DNA of 64,000 nucleotides from Gigaspora rosea (taxonomy: Eukaryota > Glomeromycota > Glomeromycetes > Diversisporales > Gigasporaceae), in assembly GCA_003550325.1 (NCBI GenBank), contig QKWP01000049.1:447415-511414 (forward strand), given 5' to 3'. The notes under the pieces are model-generated. The model was not told the DNA's origin. It saw only the letters and a program-made list of their open reading frames with translations, and searched no databases. The position numbers and the translations under genes are program-made. Positions 23,752-35,740 of the stretch are shown here, piece by piece (the stretch's first letter is position 1; every line of letters begins with the position of its first letter).

Positions 23752-26700
23752 TCATCCCTTTTTTTTCTGTTTACCCATCAAATTAAACTGTAATTGCCTA
23801 ATTTCCACCTTTAGTCTCGCCTTTGTCCTATAAGCTATTTCTGATCTCATAAGACATTCCCCTCCCCATTTGGCTTTGGTGTAAATGCACCAAATTTCAT
23901 AACAGACTTGTATGTGCAACCATCGAGCGGCACATTTACTTTCTATGCTCGTCCAATGACTTAATGAAAAGATCTCTTGCTTTGATGCGGGGTGCCTCGC
24001 CCCGGTGTTCGATTTTATGAGTCTTAACGCCTCATCCCACACAATTTCACTGCTAGGACATTCTACCGCGAAATGTTAGATGGTTTGTTCTTCGTCTGGG
24101 CACAAGGACAACTACCATTGTTTAAACGATCTGTATGCTTCAATCTGTACCCCAGTGGAAGGGCCTTGTGATACAGACGCCAATAAAGATCCAATTTCTT
24201 AAATTGTATCTCCCTTGTGAGAATCCAGTCTGTGCTATATTCGTCAGGGAGGCCTACTCTCCCTGTATTGCTCGTTGGTCTCTTGTTCAAGGCTTCGGCT
24301 GCCTTTTTCACTGTGATCTGGTTCCCTTTTAGTTTGCCTACCACGAGATCATCAGGGTCCTATGGCCAATTTCTTGTGGCTCGTATGCTTCCTTTTGCTC
24401 TTTTCCAGGCCCTAAGATGAGCTCTCCATTCTGCCGGCCATGCCTTTATGCTTATTTCTGTTTCGCGTAAGGCCCATACTACCTCTATATTCCTCTTTTC
24501 TCTGAGTTTGTTACTAATTCTTTCTCTCTCGTACTCTTCCCAGAGCGATGCCCCGGTACATAGTTTCTTCAACATCATCACTAGTCTAGCGTCCATTAAG
24601 TTTTTCAGTATCGGGGCTCGTAGGCCCCATCGGTGTAGTCCTCTTGAAGCTTGGCATATTTTGGAAGCATTTTGGACTTATTCTTTATCCAATTTGATAT
24701 CATATCGTTGAGCTCTGATAATTGCTTTCTATTTGGCATTAAGATGTATGCAGCATACCAGACTTTTGAAAGAATTAAAGAATTGGCTATCAAGATCTTT
24801 CTCCTAAATGAGAGGTTTCGTAGCTTGTATTGATCTATTGATTTCTTTAGTTTTTTGATGACCCGTTCCCATAGTCCTTTTTTTGGCGCACCGTCCCTTT
24901 GAATTTCGTATCCTAAAATCCTTATTGTGTCTTGTTCCTTCACCTTAATGTATTGTTCTTCCTCTTCCAGAGTCACTCTTTCTGCTGTGGGGATTAGAGG
25001 TACTAGCTTTGTTTTATTTTTATTTATTTTAGCGTTCGAGGCTTTTTCATATAGCCCGAAGAGGTGGCTCATGTTATTCCAGTCTAGCGCCGAACTTATT
25101 CCAATTGAGAGGTCATCAGCATAAGCTGACAACTTGAACCTATGTCTGCCTAGGGGGATCTCTGCGACCTTTTCATCCAGTTGTCTTAAGAGCGGTTCAA
25201 ACGCTGGAATTTACAAAAGAGGTGAGATGGGATCACCGTGACTTACACCTCTTTCCACTTTGAAGGGACTTGATAGTTCGTTTTCTCCAACGATATGCGC
25301 TTCTTGTTGACTGAACAGATTCATTACCAACTTTATGGCTTTTTGTTCAAAGTTCATTTTACCAAGAGTATACTCTAAGAACTCGTGGCTCACTCTATCA
25401 AATGCTTTGGCCTGATCCACCAACAGCACCCAATGCAGGTCAGTCTGTTCCCTCTGATTCCTAATAGTCGTGATAATGTCCAGAGCTGCGTCCGTGATCG
25501 ACCTATTGGTAATGAACCCCTGCTAGTGTTCTGGTATTATCTCACTGCAAATTATATTGAGGCATTCTGCCATGATCTTCATAAATATTTTTGCATCGCA
25601 ATTAACCATTGAGATGGGATGCCAATTCTGAATTTCCTCTAAGTTCTTAGCCTTCTTTGGTATCAGAGTGATCAGGCTCTTATGCCAGGAGTGAGGCATT
25701 TTACTTTCGCTTAGTACCTTGTTAAAGAATTTCTCTAATACTGGGGTTACAGTTTCTATTGTTCCTTTGTAGAATTCGTAAGTTAACCCGTCCGTCCCAG
25801 GAGACTTGTTGGTTGGCAGTGATCTGATAATTTGTTCTATTTCTTCCTTGGTGATCTCTTTTAGCAGTTGTTTGTTCATATTTTCTGTAACCTTGGGAGG
25901 GCTCCCTACTATTTCTTCCATTGCATCGTGGTCTATCCCTTCTTTCTTATATAGACCTTCATAGTAGTTTCTTAAGTAGTTTAAGGTATCTATACCCCTT
26001 TCTCCCTCAGACTCTGGCACCTTTATTATCTTTTGGGATACCTTGCTTTGTCTATTTTTGAAGTGTGCAAAGAAATATCTTGTTGATCTTTCACCTTTTT
26101 CTACCCATTTCGCTTTAGATTTAACGACCCATTTCTCTGCTAGTTTTGTTACTTCAGAGCACACTTTGGATTCTAGGTCCCCTATTTGGGCTTGTACGTA
26201 ACTCCCTCTATTCATTTTTGCTTGCTGAGTTTTGAGCATTGTCAATCTCTTATTTAATTTCACTATTTCATCTTCTGGTCTTTTTTGTATTCTGAAAGCC
26301 CTTGTGATTGACTGTATGTTGATTTTACAGTTATCCCAATCCTGCACTAACTCTCCACACTTTAGTTCTTCCAAAATTTCAAGGTGGAGTTTTTTATTTT
26401 TCAAATTTTCTTTTTGAAAGCACCAACGCGAGTTCCTCTTCTGTAGACGGTCGAAGTTCAACGAACATTCTAACAATAAATGGTCTGAGTTCCCATACTG
26501 GGTTTGGACCTCTGAAATGCAATGTCCATATTTTTTGTCTATAAAAATATAGTCTATACATGTTCCCATCGAAGTATTGTTACGTGTATTTTGGAAGAAG
26601 GTGAGTTATGGACTTTATTTTGGAAGAAGGTGATGAATGGACTTTTTTGCGCAAAATCTGCAATGTTATGTAAACCTGCTATTTTATTTGCCAGGATTTC

Positions 26701-27282
26701 CTTCGAGTTGTCTCTTTGTGGACTAGCTTGGCTAACTCGGTTTTTTTCTGGATTTAGATTAGTGTTCATGTCCCCTGCAATTATATTTATATCCTCTTCG
26801 CTTAATTTTGGAGACTAATCGCTAAAAAAAATTACTCTATCCTTTGAGATAGGCGGAGCGTATACGTTAGTTACATTATAGTGCCGTCCTTGATATGAGA
26901 ATTTGGTCGTGATAATTCGTCCACCTTTTTTGACTTCCATTTCTTTAAATTGTATGCTGTGTTTACCAGCTAGAATTGCCGTTTTCTCTGTCCATATTGA
27001 GTCACACGGGCATTGTTTTTTAAGAAAGTTTCTTTTTTTCTCGTCATTTAGATTTGTCTCTTGCAACATTATAATATCCAGTTTGTAAGACTTTAACAAT
27101 GTAAGGGTTCTTTGTTGTTTACCACTGTCATTTAATCCTTTTACGTTTAAAGGGGCTATTTTAATTTTGGATGCTGTCATTCTTACGTAAAAGGTTTTTG
27201 TACCCATCTTAATGATGGTTTCGACCACCCTTGCCTCTTTGGGCCTTGTAGGGTGTAATTCTTGCAGGGTTTGACCCGCCAT
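23752..27282 (-). pseudogene. LINE ORF2 (AP endonuclease, reverse transcriptase, zf-RVT)
   Basis: The endonuclease starts with 'KIKIAPLNVKGLNDSGKQQR' and keeps the catalytic Glu in 'LQETNL', 'AGDMNTNLNP' and the 'YGNSDHLLLEC' motif. The RT follows: 'LITLIPKKAKNLEEIQNWHP', 'WVLLVDQAKAFDRVSHEFL', 'VERGVSHGDPISPLL' and the catalytic 'AYADDLSIG' (YADD at 25,112-25,123). The C-terminal zf-RVT region reads 'LYWRLYHKALPLGYRLKHTD', then 'GSCPCAQ'. Breaks include a TAG after 'SEIIPEH', a TAA after 'DPISPLL', a TGA after 'ATRNWP' (about 24,359), and frame changes near 26,590 (a local duplication of TTTTGGAAGAAGGTGA), 24,620 and 24,090. The protein cannot be made from this copy. Confidence 0.92.
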
Positions 27283-28848
27283 TAGTATTTCCTTTTTTCT
27301 TTTTTGATTGTGCCTTCTTATGAGTCACCACTGTGAACTCTCCCAAATCAGTGTCTTCATAATTTGCTATATCGCTAATTTCAGGCAAACGTATTCCCAC
27401 TGACGCTTCTACTGGGGTTTCCACCGTCGATAGTGTAGGAACTTTTGTTTCAGGTCCGTAACCTATTAAGGCTAGTTCGTCCCTTTGTTCTATTTCTGTC
27501 TGTTCTAGACTGGCCTCTGCCTTATTTAGATTGATATCCGTATTTGTGGTAATTTGCTCCTTTGAGCTTGTATCATGTGGATCTTCCCCTGCATGTATCC
27601 CCATTTCTATTTCGGCAACGTGATCTTCCTTTACGTCCTTTTCAGGGGTGATCGCTGTGTCAACTTCCCATGTCATTTTTTCCATATTTATTTCCATCTC
27701 TCCCGGAATTGGTTGTTCGTCTGGGTCCCTCGCTCTATATTTCCGTAAACGTTGTCTACGTTCTACCGAGTCGTGGAACTCCTGACAATCTCTCTTAATG
27801 TGGCCTTCTTTTTCGCAGAAGTAGCACACCTTTGTGGCTGATCTCCACTCTGTAGACACTTTGTTGTCCATGACATGTGTGAACCTGGGAATGTTGTTTT
27901 CCAAATCCGGGTCGTCAGTGGTTTCGAACACAATAATCCATTGGTCGGAGATATATGGGGTTCCATCAATCATTAGAGGCCTGATTGAAGCAATTTTTCC
28001 CACGTCTTCGAAGGCTCCCAATAAGGCGTCCGAAATCTCCATTTTGTTCCCTAAGGGCACATTCCTGCATTTCACTGGTAGAAACGACCTACGACCGTCA
28101 ACCGGGATATAACCAAAATACGTCTTGTTTTCAATGACTATTCCACTGGAAGCATAATGCTTAAGCTTTTCGGCACTTGTGAATGTAATCTCTATGTGCG
28201 TCCTTGTACCTTTGGTGAAGTGCTGCTTCGCTGCACTAATGTCATATTTAACTTGTTCAAACATCGAAGTCATTATCTCATTAAATGAGCTTTGTAGACC
28301 TTGAATATCGATGATTAATGCATTTGAGTTGTAAGTTCTAATATTTTTTCTCAGAGAAAAGGTGGAGTAAGTCAATCATCCCTTTTCAATTTTGGAAACA
28401 AAGAGGTCCAAGGCCCGAGCTTCATTCGGTTTTCCTCTGAACCCTCTGTTTTTTTTGTAGCCTCTATTTCGTTTGTCTCGAGTTTCTCACTACTGTTGTT
28501 ATGAGCGTCTTCGGCTTCTTCTATGTTATTAGATGGAGCTCCCAAGGCGTTGGTAGCCCCGTCTTCTGTTGTTGCTGTTGACTCCTGTGTTTTATTTGGT
28601 CTGTCAGTGACCATGAAGGTATCCTTATTTAGGTTAATATAGCTACTTGTTACGTCTTTCAGTGCTTCTAGCTCTTGGACTACTTTTTCGTCACAACTTA
28701 GTTCATTCTCGTGTGCTCCACTGCTTTCGACGTGTTTCGTTTGTTTTGTTGCAAGTTTGTTTGTGTTTATATTTTCTTTGTTTGATGTAACAAGCACGTT
28801 TGGCTGGTTTGGTTTTTTTCTTTTTGTCATTTTTTCGGCTTCTTCCAT
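27209..28848 (-). pseudogene. LINE ORF1 (gag-like, CCHC zinc knuckle)
   Basis: A nucleic-acid-binding ORF1 protein that would coat the LINE RNA. It starts at 28,848 (MEEAEKMTKRKK). The N-terminal ~150 residues are acidic and low-complexity. A frame break near 28,373 separates them from the folded part ('YNSNALIIDIQGLQ', 'GYIPVDGRRSFLPVKCRNV', 'QWIIVFETTDDPDL'), which looks like an RRM/DUF4283-type domain. The CCHC knuckle 'CYFCEKEGHIKRDC' (27,785-27,826, C-X2-C-X4-H-X4-C) follows, then a long acidic linker and a basic C-terminus (KAQSKKKKGNTNGG). The ORF ends at 27,209 and overlaps the start of ORF2 by about 70 bp. Confidence 0.88.
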
Positions 28849-29032
28849 ATTATTTAACTCTCCGTATCCTTGTTTCTTGTCTCCTTGGGGACAAGCCCCT
28901 GTTTCCTTATTTTTTGTGGTCTTTTCGCTTGTATCATAAGCCTGTATTTTGATAAAATAAAATACCCGTCTCCTTCACTTTTGTGATCAGGAGAGAGTAT
29001 ACGTTGATCTCGTGTTTATATGAACATTTTTT

Positions 29033-29801
29033 AATACTGCTACTATAAAATATTGTATTTATAAACTACTTATGGCCTAAATATAATAAAAAAAAGTAGA
29101 GTTTGGAATATTAGTTCCAAATATATAGTACTTTTTACTTCTAGAAAACAAGTAGAACTAGTTGAGACAAAATCTTGCAACTTTCACTTACTAATTGCCT
29201 TAGGTCGCCGAAGCACCTTCTGACCTTTCAAAACTTTCACCTTTTATCTAGTTTTTGAAACTATTGCATCTAACTGCATTTCAAGTTAAAAAACAAAAAG
29301 TCCATCAATGACTCAAGTTGGTTTTTGTTTTGTATTACAAAAAAATTTTTTCAATCAGTCACACAATTTGTCACACAGATCACTGGGGTAAAATTTTTAA
29401 TATGAAATTTGAGTGATCGACATCCATATGATAGATCTATTTTTAATAGTAAATTGCAATGGTTCAAGGGTTTCTTAAAAGGAAATTACACTCACAAGAC
29501 TAGATAGCACCAAAAATAGAGATTTGAAAACTAAAACTACTATAAAAAAAAAAATATGTACTAGTTCTTTTTTGTTTATTTTTGTTGTCTTTCAGTTTTT
29601 TTCATATTTACAACCAATTTTCTTTTTGTAGGTTTGTGTTTATTAAGATATTAGACTAGCACTAAAAATAGAGATTTGAAAACTGGAAATAAGGTTTTAT
29701 TTTAGTAAGATTATGAAAGGATAATATGTAGTAACTATAGAATTTATGTAATATAAAAATATATAAAGATTTTAATAAATTAAAAATTTTTTAATAAATT
29801 A
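29033..29801. other. no gene; one short direct repeat
   Basis: 'AAAAATAGAGATTTGAAAAC' occurs at about 29,512-29,531 and again at about 29,662-29,681 with similar flanks. Otherwise A+T-rich and featureless. Confidence 0.5.
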
Positions 29802-29817
29802 TATATTTTTTATTATT

Positions 29818-31124
29818 TTTTTTATTTTTTTATTTTTTTACTTTGGCAGTCCTGCCGGCAAGTGCTTTATTAGAATTTTTAAGATATACAGACTTTTACA
29901 ACAGTAAGGGGGCATCCATAAATAATGTTATGTTTGAGGGGGGTCTCACAAAATATAACGATTTTTCACTATGTAGGGGGTCCCCCAACATAACGCAATT
30001 TTTTTATTAAAATTTGTCTAAACTTGATCCAGTGGTCCAAATTGGATGAGTTTGGTACCATTCGAATCGTCTCGAGGAGAGGATTCGAATGATATCAATT
30101 TCATTTGATTTGGATCACCGGGTCACGTTTTATTAACGAAATACTATTGGTTATTATGTTTTCTTATAAAATTACTATAAAATCAATAGTATTTCGTTAA
30201 TAAAACGTGGTCCAGTAATTCAAATGAAATGATTTTGGTACTATTGGATTCGTCTTATAGAGACGAATCGAATGGTACCAAAATCATCCAGATTGGATCA
30301 CTGGATCATAATATATTCAAGTTTTTGTAAAATTTTATATATAAATATACGGATTTTGAAAAATTTTTTTATATAGTAGAGGGGGGGTCCAGCGCTACTA
30401 TGAGGGGTACATAACGTTATTTATGGATGCCCCCTAACGAGAATACAACTAGCCACATGTACACTTTTGGTGTCTAATTCAAGTGGTCCGCCCTAAGGTT
30501 CCACACTAGCTGCTATACCTGCAACCCAACTACAGGATTGCCTATTTAAATTCTCTGATTATCTGCTAAGCCATAACCCTCTAATACTTAACCTCCAATA
30601 TTACCTAGCATGACACCTCTTTTGGGTGAATTCCCAGGAATAACCTGCTGCACTATGCTAATCAAACCGGTTGACATATAATTTTACTGGTATGATACAT
30701 GTCCCACCCAATTAATCGTACGGTTTCTTTTTGTGATCGATGCTACGATTTTACTTGCAGTTCAGATTCCTGTGAACTGCTAATATCGCCTACTACAACC
30801 CTTGTAAGGTTTGGTTTCAGGCCCGGAACCCTCTTTATCCGGTAGCACTGTCATAGCCATCTATCTACCACCTTACTCGGGATTTGCCAAGGGATTTCTG
30901 TTTTTCCAGTTTTCTGGATTTGTCAGTGTAACAATATACCAATTCGCTCAGAAGCTTCCATACAAGATGGTGAAACCAAGATTTCAGGTATTTTTACCCA
31001 ACCGATCTTGAGCCACAGTTACTGTAACATAGGTCTATTTTTCAAAACATCTCCAGTGGGATTCAAATATTTGATCTGCTGCTTGGAGTGACAACCTGGC
31101 CACTTCTCTAAGTCGCCACACCCT
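29818..31124 (-). mobile_element. second tRNA-headed SINE, inverted, carrying a MITE
   Basis: Reading the minus strand, the head AGGGTGTGGCGACTTAGAG and body match the SINE at 21,564 over most of its length (shared blocks such as 'CTTGGTTTCACCATCT' and 'GGCAGCTAGTGT'-like). The 3' end has AATAAAGCAC, a GC-rich self-complementary stretch (GCCGGCAGGACTGCC) and an interrupted A-rich tail. Target duplication TATATTTTTTATTATT is at 29,802-29,817 and 31,125-31,140. Minus the nested element it is about 777 bp. It is clearly diverged from the first copy, so the family is not recent. Confidence 0.8.
29908..30434. mobile_element. Harbinger-like non-autonomous element inside the SINE
   Basis: Ends GGGGGCATCCATAAATAATG and the inverted CATTATTTATGG-like right end (ATTTATGGATGCCCCC), flanked by TAA on both sides (29,905-29,907 and 30,435-30,437). 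A 3-bp TWA duplication suggests PIF/Harbinger, but the family is tentative. The interior (about 30,029-30,307) is a second, nested palindrome with ends TGATCCAGTGGTCC / GGATCACTGGATCA and inner arms around ACGAAATACTATTG. The whole can fold on itself. Confidence 0.75.
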
Positions 31125-31889
31125 TATATTTTTTATTATTAATAAAATAATAATAGTTTTTATATTAATTATAAAGCGATTATTAACTATTATGAATATG
31201 TATTAATTATAATTACTATTGATAAATTGGTTATATATTGGTTAATATCTATATTAGATATATATCAATTACTATTACAATTGATAGAAATAAGCAGAAG
31301 TGTTTGGTATCAATATATATTTTATACAGTTAATAATCGATATATATCTATCCCTTGCTTTGTTACGCAGGCATATTTGCCTGTGAAAATTTTAAATTTA
31401 AATTTTTTAAATAAATCCTTAAATATTAATTTTAGCTATATACTTTCTAAGTAAAAATTATAATATTAGTTCTGTTTTATTAACTTTATTAAAAATTTTT
31501 TTAAAATTATTAAAAAACTTTGGTGTAATAAAGTTAAAGGTTTGTTTTGGAACTTTTACTATAGAATTTTTTCTTTAGATTTTCTCAAATTTTATATGTT
31601 CCCGTCTATAAAAAAAATTTTACTTCTAATACAAGTCTTAATTTTTACAAGTAAATCATATAAAGTCAAATAAAGAAAGTTGTCATCCTTTATATAAACT
31701 ACAATATTGCATTAGAAACTATATTTTTAAAACCAATATTTAAAGAATTCACCATGATATTGTAAAATATTTTTTTGGTTAAAAAATTTCTTTAAAATTT
31801 AATATTTTCAGCTTATAAGCAATATAAACTTTTTGTCTTATAGTATAAATTTAAATAATTCAAAAATATAATCCTTGTTATTAAATATT

Positions 31890-32774
31890 ATCCCTTAAAC
31901 CGTCCATTTTAGCAGACAAATTTGTCCGCTAAAATAATTGTACGAAGTAGAATATTAAAAAAAAAATTTTTTTTATGAAGATCTTTATTCTAACCAGTTA
32001 TGATAACTCCCAAAAGCCCGAACCACACATTACACCCAATTGCACAGTGTAGCATACTCTAAATAGTTCAAACAAAGGGCATAGGTTTGCATGATGGCTG
32101 TAAAGTGTGCCATTTTACCTGAACTTTTGAGTCACATTATTTTCCTCGCATTGCCCGAAAAATCTGCTCTATAATGTTGGTCGTGAAGAATCTTTGACCA
32201 ACTTTAATATCATATGGGCTAGATGCTGCAAAAGGAACCAAATTGACAAAACAAAAGATCTTCAGAAAATCAATTTTTATGTTGCAAATCTTATAATAAA
32301 TCATAAAAAAGTACAAACTTTAAAGAACAATATAGCAAAATTTTATTAATACAACTGCTTTTGTGTTTTAAGTAAAAAATGTTCCTAATCTTATTCTAAA
32401 TTGATTTATGTGAAAAAATATATTTTGAAAAAATTGTCAATTTGGTCCCTTTTTGTAGCACCTAGCCCATATTATAAAAGGCACCTCAACGGGACGATCA
32501 TGATGATTGTCATGTGAAGTCACGTGAAGGTGCTTTTTTACTATTAAATTTGACCGTAAAAACTATATGACGATCAACCATAATTAGTTGATTTTTGGGG
32601 CATTGTTAAGGAATTTTCGCAAGATAAAAATTACATAACATCAAACACGTTGTGTACTTTTATTCTAGCTTAGGGAATATGGGGTGCGTCTTAATAAAAT
32701 TTAGGGCAATTGTACAAAAATTGGCCAAAAAACATTTTAGTGGACAAATTTGTCCGCTGGACGGTTTAAGGGAT
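31890..32774. mobile_element. inner palindromic-TIR element
   Basis: Ends ATCCCTTAAACCGTCC and inverted GGACGGTTTAAGGGAT. Subterminal palindromes AGCAGACAAATTTGTCCGCT (31,911-31,930) and AGTGGACAAATTTGTCCGCT (32,739-32,758) lie at matching distances from the two ends. TATTA/TAATA flanks suggest TA-rich target choice. It carries a further MITE at 32,216-32,468 and no open frame of note. Confidence 0.75.
32216..32468. mobile_element. MITE nested third-deep
   Basis: Inverted ends GGGCTAGATGCTGCAAAAGG and the complement of CCTTTTTGTAGCACCTAGCCC, continuing 'ACCAAATTGAC' on both sides. Flanked by ATAT-like sequence on both sides (TA insertion possible). 253 bp, noncoding. Confidence 0.75.
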
Positions 32775-33034
32775 AATACCAAATTTTATTTAAATATTTT
32801 AAATGATTAAAAAAATAGATCAGAGGTATATTAATTGTAATTTTACAGGCAAATTTGCCTGCGAAGTAGTACAAACTAAGGGATATATAAATTTTGCAAA
32901 TGATAAAGCAGTTGTTTACCAAATTAGAAAACAATAATGATTAATAGCCTATAAACTAGTATAAACTTATATAGAAGTATTAAGAATTTCTAATTGTACA
33001 AAAAAGGTAGCAATCAATTAATTAACAATTACTC

Positions 33035-33310
33035 ACTGACATAACATTTCAATGTCAATTATTCACCAACAAGTTCATTTTACTAACAGTTTATTTCACC
33101 GAAGCTCATTTCGCTAACAAAGTAATTCTGGTTATTGTTATTAGGATCAGTGTAGAATTAGATAGAATTAGGGCTAAAGTTAGTGTGCTTTTTGAAAAAA
33201 TCTTGTTGGTAAAATGAACTTCAGTGAAACAAACTATTGGTAAAATGAACTTGTCAATAAATAATTGCCAGTAAAATGTTATATTAGTGAAGTGATTGTT
33301 GGTGAAATAT
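33035..33310. repeat. foldback repeat with ~110-bp arms
   Basis: The left arm (AACAAGTTCATTTTACTAAC, then AGTTTATTTCACCGAAG) pairs with the right arm (TGAACTTCAGTGAAACAAAC, then TTGGTAAAATGAACTTG). The short centre 'CTGGTTATTGTTATTAGGAT' resembles the centre of the 4.1-kb foldback, so the two are one family. Confidence 0.75.
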
Positions 33311-33564
33311 ATGAGCCTGTACAAAAATGTAATATAACATAAATTAATTTTATATATTTTTATATAGTATTTTAAAATTTTTATATAAAATTGATATATA
33401 CTACTAATAAAATTTTATCTATTATATATACATGAGGATGAAATTATTTCAGTTCTAAAACCCGAAATTAAAATTTGAAGACGAAATTGTTTTTAACCTA
33501 TTTTACTTGAAAGTGAAATTATTTGATACTTTTTTTGAATAGACAAAATTATAAGAAACATATC

Positions 33565-33744
33565 AGGACCCCAAAATATACATAGATAGGTCAGGTTAAT
33601 TATATGGGTTCTAAAAAAGGAAAGATCTGTGAAAAAAGCTTCAAAAATAACCAAAAATTACTATAAATAGAAAAGATTAGCATAAAAAACCTCAAAAATA
33701 AGCAAACTTATACCTGACCTATCTATGTATATTTCGGGGTCCTA
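33565..33744. mobile_element. 180-bp MITE
   Basis: Ends AGGACCCCAAAATATACATA, continuing GATAGGTCAGGT; the right end is its complement (ACCTGACCTATCTATGTATA, then TTTCGGGGTCCT). ATATC-like sequence flanks both ends. Noncoding. Confidence 0.8.
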
Positions 33745-33749
33745 ATATA

Positions 33750-35740
33750 TCTATATAAATTTTATTTGCTCTTCCTTATAAAAAATTTTAATTTTCTCTA
33801 ATGAAGACGAAATAGGCCTTTTTCAAAAATCAATTTTGGTGCCATGACTACTATTATAATAAAATTTTGAACTATTATTATATTTTAAAAAATATACTTC
33901 TATATATTACAAGTTTTTCTGAATTGGTCTAAAATTTTCTGTGTTTACAAAATCACTAATTCTAATTGATCAATTTATACAAATTTATAAGTTTGTTTTA
34001 TTATAAATTTTAATATCCAAAATTAAAAATTTATATATTGTTGGCCCTTTCAGAACCGATCCTGTCAAAGCTGATAACCTATCAAAATCAGTTAAAAATC
34101 AATTCACTATATCCATTCCATAAGTAATAACCAATAACCTGCTATTTCTGATATCTGATAGCCTTTATGTATAAATTTCTAATTTTGTATAGAGTCACCT
34201 AACATATATCCAACCAAATCACATAAAATTGTTTAACATTTCACATAGGACTATGGAAAATTCCAGAAAATTTTATACAGTCACAAAACAATTCAGAAAA
34301 TTTTACTATTAAACTACACACTTCCTCATTTCCCTGGAGAAGAGAGTAAAACAAAATTTTATTGTCTCGCCAAGGCCTAAATTACAATTTTTTATATATT
34401 AATTATGAAATTTGATTGCTTAATGTGTGTCTGCATTTTACATGATATTGTCAAATATGATTACCTCTCAAAACCAAACTAACCCATCCACCATGCATAC
34501 TGGTTCTAAGAGAACTGACTGTATTGCCAAGTTTTTACCAAATTTTAATAACTTATCTATTAATAGAATCAAAATAACATGCTCTACAAACTTTTCTTAA
34601 GAATTAAAATTAGTTTATTTAATATATTTTTTATATAAACTTAAGGGTTTTATAATTTACTACCATAGCAATATATTACTACTCTGATTAACCAATTAGA
34701 ATGTAGGATCAGACATAATATCAAATTGAAGCAATTATGATTTTTTTTAAAAATTAGCTATAATACAAAATTTTGCCTATGAAACCATCTTTTATGCTCT
34801 AACAAAAAAATTTTTTACAAAATTTTGGGCTAGAGACTTTTTGCTAAAACATGCACCCTAAACCTAATCTAGTTCTAATCTAATCCACTTTTACTCTAAC
34901 CTTAAACTAAACTAACTTTGTTTTGATTTATATTACACCAGATCTTATAGAGTACAATATAGTGCATATGTGAAAAATAAAAAAATTCTAAACTTAAATA
35001 TAAAAAAAAATTACTATTAAAGTTATTATATACAGTAATTTTAAAATTGTACTTCTACCCTTAATAAAAGACTAAAATATTGAGTTTTACTAATGAATAA
35101 TAAATATAAAAACTCTAGTAGGTTCTAAAAAGTAAAAATAGTTTATTTTTAAACCCTCAACTTGTACAAATAATTGAATGCTACAGGATACTTTATGAAA
35201 GTATATATAAAATACAAATTTATAATCGTACTTTACTAGTAATTGTAATCAAAAGTGTCCAATTAACAACAAGTAATAAAGTATTTAGTGCTGGTTATAG
35301 ATATATTAAAAATAATATGGATATTAGAAAATTTTGTTTTAAATTTGTAATATAGTTTCTACCAAAAAAGAATTTATCACAATGTTTTGTTGATCATAAA
35401 TTGAGAACCTAATAGAAAATATTTAAAAAAAGCTATATTACTAATATATATATAAACTTGAAAAAGAAATATCAGTTGATACATAGAGGTAATAAAATAA
35501 AATAATATATTTTAAAATTAAAAAATTATAACTCTTAATATAATAGTTTATTTCAATTGTTATAACTTGTAGCAAAGATATTTTGCAATATATAAGTTAT
35601 TATTTATTATTTTTTTGTGATTAAGATATATATAAATTATATTTATTTAGAGTAAAAAAGAAACAAGGAATTAAAAACATAGTAAAAGTTATTTTTTATT
35701 CACTATACTAATATATCTTTTTAATATAATGAACTAAAAA
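33750..35740. other. intergenic, no gene; one MITE fragment
   Basis: A+T-rich DNA downstream of the P450 gene. The only recognised item is 34,245-34,371, which matches the interior and right end of the Harbinger-like MITE at 53,113-53,323 (shared 'TTTTATACAGTCAC' and terminal GTCTCGCC) but lacks the left inverted end. Confidence 0.55.

Larger units (their letters stand above)
23656..29016 (-). mobile_element. APE-type non-LTR retrotransposon (LINE), nearly full length but broken
   Basis: A ~5.36-kb LINE bounded by a 16-bp target duplication TATATGAACATTTTTT (23,640-23,655 and 29,017-29,032). Two ORFs are in gag-like / EN-RT order and the 3' end has AATAAAG, a 7-bp hairpin (CCCTCAG/CTGAGGG at 23,666-23,685) and an A-tract. 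ORF1 has one frame break; ORF2 has two in-frame stops in the RT, one in the C-terminal part, and about three frameshifts. APE endonuclease, RT and a C-terminal zf-RVT region place it near the L1/Tx1-like clades; the clade is tentative. It belongs to the same family as the LINE at 42,596-51,781. Confidence 0.93.
31350..32884. mobile_element. outer palindromic-TIR element
   Basis: Inverted ends TATCCCTTGCTTTGTTACGC and the complement of AAACTAAGGGATA. Each end encloses its own palindrome: GCAGGCATATTTGCCTGT (31,367-31,384) on the left and CAGGCAAATTTGCCTG (32,846-32,861) on the right. A related element is nested inside (31,890-32,774), sharing the TATCCCTT terminus and the xGxCAAATTTGxCx palindrome design. 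No coding frame is seen and the superfamily is unknown. Confidence 0.7.

Noticed and set aside
24135-28939. Plus-strand open frames across the LINE
   Set aside because: They are antisense to ORF1 and ORF2, whose motifs are clear on the minus strand.
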